Origin: Streptosporangiaceae bacterium
GTDB lineage: Bacteria > Actinomycetota > Actinomycetes > Streptosporangiales > Streptosporangiaceae
DNA: 11,155 nt
Direction: 5' to 3'
NCBI GenBank assembly: GCA_030043395.1
Contig: JASHXW010000216.1
Span: forward strand, 1-11,155
A program made the position numbers and the translations under genes. Below, in pieces: positions 1 to 5,774 of the stretch (position 1 is its first letter; each line of letters opens with the position of its first letter). Under the pieces are notes generated by a model. It was not told the origin of the DNA. It worked only from the letters and a program-made list of their open reading frames with translations, and made no database searches.

Positions 1-1581
1 AAGCGCCGCGCGTGGGTGGAGGTCATGGTGCTGCTGATCATCAGCGCCGCAGTCAGCCTCGCTCACTTCGTCATGCTTGCCCGCCATCACAATGCGGCGA
101 TGATCGGGGTCGGGATCGTGTCCGTCGCCGTGATCGGGGCGATCGTCACGGGGTTCTACTTCCGCGGCCAGTTCTACGCCACCGGAGACCCGCGCACGCG
201 GTGGCGGGCGCTGAGCACGTTCGCCACCCTGCTGGTCGCCGACCTGGCGATCGGGCTGTCCTTCATCGCCCTGCGCGGACTGTCGACCAACTTCACCTTC
301 CCCGAGCGGGTGCAGGCGGTTGCCTACGGCCTGGTCGGTGCCTCACCGCCGACCCAGATGATCTTCCTCAACGAGGGACGCGACGACCTCTTCCAGGCCA
401 TCACCGGTACCCTCGGCTTCCTGACGGTGATCATCACCGCCTACCTGTTCCTGCGGCCGGCCAGGCCCGAGGGCAGGCTCGGCACCGCGGACGCGACCTC
501 GATCAGGGCGCTGCTCGACAAGCACGGGGACCAGGACTCGCTCGGCTACTTCGCCCTGCGTAACGACAAGAGCGTCATGTGGTCGCCGTCGGGGAAGTCT
601 TGCATCGGCTACCGGGTGCATTCCGGGGTGATGCTCGCCAGCGGCGATCCGATTGGCGACTGCGAGGCGTGGCCTGGTGCGATCAGGGCGTTCCTGGACG
701 CCGCGGCCCGGCACGCCTGGGTCCCTGCTGTGGTTGGGTGCAGCGAGCATGGTGCCGAGGTGTGGTGCCGCGAAGGCGACCTGACCGCGCTCGAACTGGG
801 CGACGAGGCCATCGTCGAGGTAGCGAGCTTCTCGCTGGAGGGCCGGGCGATGCGCAACGTCCGGCAGATGGTGAACCGGGTCGTTAAGGCCGGCTATGTC
901 GCCGAGTTGCACCGGCTGGGCGACGTGCCGCCTGAGGAGCTGGCAAGGCTGACCAGGCAGGCCGAGTCCTGGCGCGGGAACCCGACAGAGCGCGGGTTCT
1001 CGATGGCCCTCGGCCGGATCGGCGGTGACGGCGACGACCGGTGCATGATCGCGACGGCCACCCAGGACGGCACGCTGCGCGCGTTGCTGCACTTCGTGCC
1101 GTGGGGACCTGACGGGCTGTCACTTGACCTGATGCGCCGGGACCGGTCCGCGCAGCCAGGGCTGAACGACTTCATGATCGTCGAGACGATCAAGGCCGCC
1201 AGGGAGATGGGGATCAAGCGGATCTCGCTGAACTTCGCCGCCTTCCGCGCGGCACTCGAGCGGGGTGAGCGGATCGGCGCAGGGCCTGTGCTCCGCCTGT
1301 GGCGGCGGATCTTGCTGTTCCTGTCGCGCTGGTTCCAGATCGAGTCGCTGTACAAGTTCAACGCGAAGTTCGCGCCCGAGTGGAAGCCCAGGTTCCTGGT
1401 CTTCCCCGAGCCCTGGGACGCGATCAGGATCGGCCTGGCCACCCTGGAAGCCGAGGCGTTCCTGGTCTGGCCGACCTTCGAGGTGCGCAGGATCGGCCGC
1501 AGGATCCGTGACTTCCTGCTGCCGCAGCGGTCGGGCCGGGCGCCGCAACCGCAGGCACATCAGCCGGGCCCGGCGGAGTAA
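1..1581 (+). CDS. MprF/LysX-like phosphatidylglycerol lysyltransferase-domain (DUF2156) membrane protein, 5'-truncated
   Basis: The frame is open to the left edge, so the real start lies upstream; 526 residues are visible and the GTG at 16 is only the first start codon inside the window. The N-terminal part has about four hydrophobic segments (roughly residues 8-26, 32-54, 70-92 and 135-152), consistent with the end of a membrane domain. Residues of about 160 to 465 form the soluble domain, with motifs typical of aminoacyl-phosphatidylglycerol synthases: SLGYFALRNDK, a GDPIGD-type segment, a LDLMRR strand, GLNDFMI and RISLNFAAFR. Enzymes of this family transfer lysine or another amino acid from aminoacyl-tRNA to membrane lipid, lowering surface negative charge and raising cationic peptide resistance. 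The C-terminal tail (LPQRSGRAPQPQAHQ) looks disordered. Amino acid and lipid specificity cannot be read from the sequence. It ends 48 bp before folP on the same strand; a functional link to folate genes is not evident. Confidence 0.82.
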   Translation, partial: KRRAWVEVMVLLIISAAVSLAHFVMLARHHNAAMIGVGIVSVAVIGAIVTGFYFRGQFYATGDPRTRWRALSTFATLLVADLAIGLSFIALRGLSTNFTFPERVQAVAYGLVGASPPTQMIFLNEGRDDLFQAITGTLGFLTVIITAYLFLRPARPEGRLGTADATSIRALLDKHGDQDSLGYFALRNDKSVMWSPSGKSCIGYRVHSGVMLASGDPIGDCEAWPGAIRAFLDAAARHAWVPAVVGCSEHGAEVWCREGDLTALELGDEAIVEVASFSLEGRAMRNVRQMVNRVVKAGYVAELHRLGDVPPEELARLTRQAESWRGNPTERGFSMALGRIGGDGDDRCMIATATQDGTLRALLHFVPWGPDGLSLDLMRRDRSAQPGLNDFMIVETIKAAREMGIKRISLNFAAFRAALERGERIGAGPVLRLWRRILLFLSRWFQIESLYKFNAKFAPEWKPRFLVFPEPWDAIRIGLATLEAEAFLVWPTFEVRRIGRRIRDFLLPQRSGRAPQPQAHQPGPAE

Positions 1582-1616
1582 CCACAGCGACAGGCATCAC
1601 CCAAGCGCGAAGCTTG

Positions 1617-1630
1617 TAGATTGACGCCCA
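1617..1630 (+). promoter_or_regulatory. Candidate -10 element giving a leaderless folP transcript
   Basis: TAGATT at 1617-1622 fits the actinobacterial TAnnnT -10 pattern. The folP ATG at 1630 falls seven bases after it, where transcription would start. No Shine-Dalgarno sequence precedes either the TTG at 1621 or the ATG at 1630, which suits a leaderless message. No good -35 hexamer is seen 16-18 bases upstream, so the promoter call is tentative. Confidence 0.35.
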
Positions 1631-2502
1631 TGCCCGGTGTTCCCGCCAGTCCGCCCGGCCTGCCGACGCAGGACAGGTGCCTGGTCATGGGCGTTGTCAA
1701 CGTCACGCCGGACTCCTTCTCCGACGGGGGACAGTGGTTCTCCGCGGAAGACGCGATCGCTCATGGCAGGAACATGGCCGCGAGCGGCGCGGACATCATC
1801 GACGTCGGCGGCGAGTCGACCAGGCCAGGGGCGCTGCGGATCAGCGAGGAAACGGAGCTGAGCCGGATATCCCCGGTCGTGGCCGCGCTGGCCGCCGAGG
1901 GCCTGGTCGTCAGCATCGACACGATGCGCGCCAGCGTGGCCGAGCGTGCGCTCGAGGCTGGGGCCCGGATGGTCAACGACGTGAGCGGCGGGCTCGCTGA
2001 CCCCGAGATGGCGAGCCTGGTCGCTCGGGCTCGCGTCCCCTATGTCGTCATGCACTGGCGGGGCCACAGCGTGGACATGCTGGACAGGGCCGTCTACGCC
2101 GACGTCGTCTCCGAGGTCGCGGGCGAGCTCGCCGACCGGATTAAGGCGCTGATCGCGGTGGGCGTCGATCCAGCTCAGCTCATCGTCGACCCGGGTCTCG
2201 GGTTCGCCAAGCTGCCCCCGCACAACTGGGCCCTGCTGGCCAGGTTGGGCGAGATCTCCTGCCTGCCGCACCCCGCGGCGCCGTTTCCGGTGCTCGTCGG
2301 TGCCTCCCGCAAGCGGTTCATCGGCAGGCTGCTCGGTACGGATGACGCGCCCAGGCCGTTCACCGAGTGCGACGACGCGACGATTGCCCTGACGGCGCTC
2401 GCGGCCGCGAACGGGGCCTGGTGCGTCCGGGTGCACGCTGTCCCCGGCAACGCCGACGCCGTCCGGGTAGCCGCGAGGTGGCGCGAGGAGCCAGTGCCGT
2501 GA
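1630..2502 (+). CDS. folP: Dihydropteroate synthase
   Basis: DHPS joins 6-hydroxymethyl-dihydropterin diphosphate to p-aminobenzoate to make dihydropteroate, the sulfonamide-target step of folate synthesis in the cytosol. From the ATG at 1630 the protein is 290 residues, normal for the family. The TIM-barrel signature motifs appear in order: NVTPDSFSDGG (residues 24-34), DVGGESTRPGA, SIDT, MVNDVSGG, VMHWRG, IVDPGLGFAK, GASRKRFIG and a final VRVH. The catalytic or binding Asn, Asp, Lys, Arg and His positions are all present. The last motif reads RVHAV where RVHDV is more usual; the phosphate-binding Arg and His are kept. A TTG at 1621 would add three residues; ATG is preferred because of the candidate -10 just upstream. 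It is the first gene of the operon, and its TGA overlaps the folB GTG. Confidence 0.95.
   Translation: MPGVPASPPGLPTQDRCLVMGVVNVTPDSFSDGGQWFSAEDAIAHGRNMAASGADIIDVGGESTRPGALRISEETELSRISPVVAALAAEGLVVSIDTMRASVAERALEAGARMVNDVSGGLADPEMASLVARARVPYVVMHWRGHSVDMLDRAVYADVVSEVAGELADRIKALIAVGVDPAQLIVDPGLGFAKLPPHNWALLARLGEISCLPHPAAPFPVLVGASRKRFIGRLLGTDDAPRPFTECDDATIALTALAAANGAWCVRVHAVPGNADAVRVAARWREEPVP
2485..2490 (+). promoter_or_regulatory. Ribosome binding site that fixes the folB start
   Basis: GAGGAG lies eight bases before the GTG at 2499, inside the last codons of folP. It supports the GTG that overlaps the folP stop rather than upstream in-frame starts buried in folP. Confidence 0.6.
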
Positions 2503-2903
2503 CGGGCTCGCGTCCGGGCGGCGACCCCGGGGGCCCCGAAGGCGCCGACCGGATCAGCCTCGTGGGCCTGCGCGGCTTCGGGTACCACGGGGTGCTCGCC
2601 GCCGAGCGCGCTGAGGGTCAGGAGTTCTCCGCGGACGCCGTGCTCTGGCTGGACACGCGGCCGGCCGCCGCCGCAGACGACCTGACGCTGACGGTCGACT
2701 ACGGCCAGCTCGCCGGGCGCCTGGCTGACATCATCTCCGGGGATCCCGTTTCCCTCATCGAGACTCTCGCCGACCGGCTTGCCACGGCCTGCCTCGCCGA
2801 CGCCAGGGTGCGTGCGGTCGAGGTCACGGTGCACAAGCCGCACGCCCCGGTCGGCGTGCCGCTGAGCGACGTGACGGTGACCATCCGGCGGGATCGGCCA
2901 TGA
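2499..2903 (+). CDS. folB: Dihydroneopterin aldolase
   Basis: FolB cleaves 7,8-dihydroneopterin to 6-hydroxymethyl-dihydropterin and glycolaldehyde, making the substrate of FolK. The 134-residue protein starts with a low-complexity Gly/Pro-rich leader of about 16 residues, followed by the compact family fold. Seen motifs are LRGFGYHGVLAAE (about 24-36) with the pterin-site Glu, the TVDYGQL segment with the conserved Tyr, LIETLADRLA with the conserved Glu, and VTVHKPHAPVG with the catalytic Lys. The GTG start overlaps the folP TGA (GTGA) and is preceded by GAGGAG. The frame stays open upstream into folP, but that extension has no family similarity. Its TGA overlaps the folK ATG. The family also contains epimerase activity, which sequence alone cannot exclude. 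Confidence 0.93.
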   Translation: MTGSRPGGDPGGPEGADRISLVGLRGFGYHGVLAAERAEGQEFSADAVLWLDTRPAAAADDLTLTVDYGQLAGRLADIISGDPVSLIETLADRLATACLADARVRAVEVTVHKPHAPVGVPLSDVTVTIRRDRP

Positions 2904-3484
2904 GCACGTCCCAGGAGGACCAGGCGCCGGCGGAGCCGCGCCAGGTCGTGCTGTCCCTGGGCAGCAACCTGGGCGACCGGCTGGCCTACCTGCAAGCGGG
3001 TATCGACGGCCTGGTCCTCTCAGACCCGCTGGCTGGTCCTGGCCTGGTGAACCCAGCCGTCTCCGCGGTCTACGAGACCGCCCCGGTAGGCGGTCCCGAG
3101 CAGCCCAGCTACCTCAATGCCGTCCTGCTCGCGACGAGCGCGCTGCCGGCCCGCTCGATACTCCAGCTGTCCCGGGCCATCGAGCATGCGTGCGGCCGGG
3201 TCAGGGCCGGGCGATGGGGGCCGCGGACGCTCGACATCGACATCATCGCCTGCGGCGCGGAGATCAGCGACGATCCCGACCTGACGCTGCCGCACCCGCG
3301 CGCGCACGAGCGCGCCTTCGTTCTCGCCCCGTGGCTCGACCTCGACCCGGCCGCCGTGCTGCCTGGATACGGTCCGGTGGCTAGCCTGCTTGCAGAGGCA
3401 GGGACGCAGGGCGTGACCCGGCTATCCGGGCCTAAGCTCAGGATCGACGGCGCGGAGCCGCCAACCCGGGCCGGTGAGCGATGA
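2900..3484 (+). CDS. folK: 6-hydroxymethyl-7,8-dihydropterin pyrophosphokinase (HPPK)
   Basis: HPPK moves pyrophosphate from ATP to 6-hydroxymethyl-dihydropterin, producing the FolP substrate. The 194-residue protein has the diagnostic elements: LSLGSNLGDR (19-27), an ETAPVGGPEQPSYLNAV loop that contacts the pterin, RWGPRTLDIDI (105-115) with the two Mg-binding Asp at 112 and 114, and LPHPRAHERAFVL (130-142). The ATG shares ATGA with the folB stop, indicating translational coupling. The last 25 or so residues, after the catalytic domain, are Pro/Arg-rich and look unstructured. It lies inside the folP-folB-folK series and is followed by a DUF3180 gene, an arrangement familiar in actinobacteria. 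Confidence 0.95.
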   Translation: MSTSQEDQAPAEPRQVVLSLGSNLGDRLAYLQAGIDGLVLSDPLAGPGLVNPAVSAVYETAPVGGPEQPSYLNAVLLATSALPARSILQLSRAIEHACGRVRAGRWGPRTLDIDIIACGAEISDDPDLTLPHPRAHERAFVLAPWLDLDPAAVLPGYGPVASLLAEAGTQGVTRLSGPKLRIDGAEPPTRAGER

Positions 3485-3504
3485 CCAGAGGTGATGCGGA
3501 CTAA
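3481..3504 (+). other. Seven-codon mini-ORF bridging folK and the DUF3180 gene
   Basis: The ATG at 3481 overlaps the folK stop as ATGA. Seven codons (MTRGDAD) are followed by a TAA whose last base is the A of the DUF3180 start (TAATG). The AGAGGTGAT stretch inside it also serves as the probable ribosome binding site of the next gene. It may only be a chance product of tight packing, or it may keep ribosomes moving between the two cistrons. Confidence 0.25.
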
Positions 3505-4004
3505 TGCAGCCGACAAAGGCATGGTCGCTGCTGATCATCGCCGCGTTCAGCGCCCTGGCTGCCTGGATCGCGGTCAGGGCGGAGTTCCCGACCATGGCGC
3601 CGCTGCCGTGGTCGGCGATCCCGGCGCTCGCGCTACTCGCGATCGGCGAGTTCCTGCTCGGCCGCAACATAGCTGCCCGGCTGCACGGCTCCCTGCGCGG
3701 CCGGCCAGGCGTCAAGCCGATTCAGCCCATGGCCGTGCCGAGGGTGGTCGCGCTGGCGAAGGCGAGCTCCACCGCGGCGTCGGTCTTCGGCGGCCTGGCC
3801 ATCGGCGCCGCGATCTACACGCTGCCCTACCTGAACAGGCCGATACCCAGGCACGACGCGCTTGCAGCGACCTTCACCGCGGTGGCCGCCATCGCGCTGG
3901 TAGCTGCCGCGCTCTACCTGGAACGCTGCTGCCGCGCTCCCGAGCCGCCGGAAGATGACGACGAGATGTACTCGCCGAACGGCCAGCATGGCCGGCACCA
4001 CTAA
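3504..4004 (+). CDS. DUF3180 family four-helix membrane protein
   Basis: This 166-residue protein has four clear hydrophobic segments at about residues 6-24, 35-54, 82-106 and 118-139. The segment PRVVALAKASSTAASVFGG at the start of the third helix is the hallmark of actinobacterial DUF3180 proteins, which typically sit directly after folK. The C-terminus is short, acidic and then His-rich (EPPEDDDE, then QHGRHH), and is likely cytosolic. The family has no established function. The start at 3504 is chosen because of the AGAGGTGAT about ten bases upstream and the fit to helix one. The 3' end overlaps the next gene by 17 bp. Its position between cofactor genes suggests a role linked to pterin or pantothenate metabolism or transport, but that is inference only. 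Confidence 0.85.
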   Translation: MQPTKAWSLLIIAAFSALAAWIAVRAEFPTMAPLPWSAIPALALLAIGEFLLGRNIAARLHGSLRGRPGVKPIQPMAVPRVVALAKASSTAASVFGGLAIGAAIYTLPYLNRPIPRHDALAATFTAVAAIALVAAALYLERCCRAPEPPEDDDEMYSPNGQHGRHH

Positions 4005-4908
4005 GCGGGGGCCGACGCCCGCCGAGCCGCCGCATCCCGCTCAGCTGGCGGTGGGAGTGGTCGGGGCCGGCCGGGCAGGAACGGCGATGGCGGTCGCGCT
4101 GGCCAGGGCTGGCCACCGCGTGGTGGCCGCGTCGGCCGTGTCGGAGGCGTCGCTGAGCCGGATCGCCCGCAGCCTGCCCGAGGCGGTGGTAGCGCCGCCA
4201 GGGGAGGTGATGGCCAAGGCCGACCTGGTGCTGCTGACCGTCCCTGACGACGTGCTGCCCGGGCTAGTGAGCGGCCTGGCCGCGACCGGAGCGCCGATGG
4301 AGGGCAGGCTCGTCGCGCACGCGAGCGGGCGGCACGGCATTGCGGTACTCGAGCCTGCCGCCCGCCGGGGCGCGCTGCCGCTCGCGCTCCATCCGGTGAT
4401 GACCTTCACGGGCCGACCGGACGACGCCGACAAGATGACCGGGATCTGCTTCGGCGTCACGGCGCCCGAGCCACTGCGGTCGGTTGCCGAGGCCCTGGTC
4501 GTCGAGATGGGCGGCGAGCCGGTGTTCATCGCCGAGGAGGACCGCGGCCTGTACCACGCGGCGCTGGCCAGCGCGGCGAACCACCTGGTTACGCTGGTCG
4601 CCTCCGCCAGTGACCTGCTGCGTGAAGCGGGCGTGCCGGATCCCGCGCGCATGCTCGGCCCGCTGCTGTACGCGACGCTGGAGAACGTGCTCGCGCTCGG
4701 CGACGGAGCGCTCACCGGCCCGGTGGCCAGGGGCGACGCGGAGACCGTGGCCGCGCACGTGGATGTGCTGGCGACGCAGGCACCGGACACGCTCGCCGCT
4801 TACCGGGCGCTTGCCAGGCTGACCGCCGACCGTGCGATCGCCGCAGGCCGGCTGACGGCCGGCGATGCCCAGCGGCTGCTCGGCGTGCTCTCCGGGCCGA
4901 GCCAGTGA
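3988..4908 (+). CDS. Rossmann-fold and DUF2520 dehydrogenase-like protein, candidate ketopantoate reductase
   Basis: The 306-residue protein begins with a Pro-rich leader of about 20 residues, then a dinucleotide-binding Rossmann motif VVGAGRAG (24-31, GxGxxG) and a LVLLTVPDD strand. The C-terminal DUF2520 half has HASGRHG, ALHPVMTF, EDRGLYHAALASAANHL and TGPVARGDAETV, the layout of 6-phosphogluconate dehydrogenase-like reductases such as ProC and PanE. It overlaps the DUF3180 gene by 17 bp, and its TGA overlaps the panC GTG. In the pantothenate pathway the step before PanC is ketopantoate reduction, and no panE-type gene is seen here. The PanG ketopantoate reductase described in Francisella is, as I recall, a distant member of this kind; I could not verify that. 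An ATG at 3955 would add 11 residues, and a GTG at 4051 would start at the Rossmann strand; 3988 is a compromise. Function is inferred from fold and neighbours. Confidence 0.85.
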   Translation: MAGTTKRGPTPAEPPHPAQLAVGVVGAGRAGTAMAVALARAGHRVVAASAVSEASLSRIARSLPEAVVAPPGEVMAKADLVLLTVPDDVLPGLVSGLAATGAPMEGRLVAHASGRHGIAVLEPAARRGALPLALHPVMTFTGRPDDADKMTGICFGVTAPEPLRSVAEALVVEMGGEPVFIAEEDRGLYHAALASAANHLVTLVASASDLLREAGVPDPARMLGPLLYATLENVLALGDGALTGPVARGDAETVAAHVDVLATQAPDTLAAYRALARLTADRAIAAGRLTAGDAQRLLGVLSGPSQ

Positions 4909-5774
4909 TTCCCATGCTGGCCAGGACCAGGACGGGCCTGGCTGCCGCCCGCGCCACACTGCGCTCCCCTGTCGTCCTGGTGCCGACCATGGGCGCGCTG
5001 CACGAGGGCCACCGGGCCCTGCTCCGGCGGGCTCACGAGCTTTCCGGTGCAAACGGATCGCTCGTGGTATCTGTGTTCGTCAATCCGCTGCAGTTCGGGG
5101 CAGGTGAAGACCTGGACCGTTACCCGCGAACGCTTGAGCACGATGTCGCCGTCTGCGCGCAGGAGAAAGTGGACCTCGTCTTCGTGCCGCGCCATGACCA
5201 GATGTACCCGGCCAGGCAGCTGATCACGGTCAGCCCAGGGCCGATGGGCGAGGTGCTGGAAGGAAAGTACCGGCCGGGGTTCTTCGACGGCGTGCTCACG
5301 GTGGTGCTTAAGCTGTTCAATCTGATCAAGCCGGACGTGGCGGTGTTCGGGGAAAAGGACGCCCAGCAACTCGCCACGGTCCGCAGGATGGTGCTGGACT
5401 TGAACCTGCCCGTACGGATCGCATCCGTCCCCACGGTTCGTGAGCCTGACGGGCTGGCCCTGTCGAGCCGGAACGCCTACTTGTCCGCTGCCGAGCACGC
5501 CACCGCGCTGTCGCTGTCCCGGGCTCTATGGGCTGGTCAGGCGGTGGCAGCGGAAGGGTCCTGCGAAGTCCTGGCCGCGGCGCAAGCAGAGCTGGCGCCG
5601 GCGGAGAAGGCGGATCCTCCGCTCGTCACCGATTACCTGGCGCTTGCCGACCCCCAGACATTCGCCGAAGTCGGTCCCGATCACATCGGGCCGGCCCTGC
5701 TGCTCGTGGCGGCTACGGTCGGCACGACCAGGCTGATCGACAACGTGGCGCTCACCATCGGATCACCGTCGTGA
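4905..5774 (+). CDS. panC: Pantothenate synthetase (pantoate--beta-alanine ligase)
   Basis: PanC activates pantoate with ATP to pantoyl-adenylate and condenses it with beta-alanine to form pantothenate. The 289-residue protein carries the nucleotidyltransferase motif PTMGALHEGH (27-36, the HIGH equivalent), VNPLQFGAGEDLDRYPR, FGEKDAQQL, and the KMSKS-like REPDGLALSSRNAYLS. All are standard for the family, and the length is normal. The GTG at 4905 overlaps the previous stop as GTGA; an ATG at 4914 would give a protein three residues shorter. Neither has a good ribosome binding site, so coupled translation is likely. The stop overlaps the nadB GTG. PanB (ketopantoate) and PanD (beta-alanine) are not in the window. 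Confidence 0.95.
   Translation: MIPMLARTRTGLAAARATLRSPVVLVPTMGALHEGHRALLRRAHELSGANGSLVVSVFVNPLQFGAGEDLDRYPRTLEHDVAVCAQEKVDLVFVPRHDQMYPARQLITVSPGPMGEVLEGKYRPGFFDGVLTVVLKLFNLIKPDVAVFGEKDAQQLATVRRMVLDLNLPVRIASVPTVREPDGLALSSRNAYLSAAEHATALSLSRALWAGQAVAAEGSCEVLAAAQAELAPAEKADPPLVTDYLALADPQTFAEVGPDHIGPALLLVAATVGTTRLIDNVALTIGSPS

Noticed and set aside
1602..1615. Small inverted repeat AAGC...GCTT between the DUF2156 gene and folP as a terminator
   Set aside because: Only four pairs and no T-tract; too weak to call.
1597..2436. A 279-codon minus-strand frame opposite folP, and similar frames opposite the DUF2156, DUF2520 and nadC genes
   Set aside because: Frames opposite high-GC3 genes stay open by composition alone; none shows a motif or a ribosome binding site of note.
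5528..5770. Extension of nadB upstream into panC (and likewise folB into folP from 2367)
   Set aside because: The upstream peptide is not homologous to the family, overlaps another conserved gene, and the GTG at the overlapping stop gives normal N-termini.
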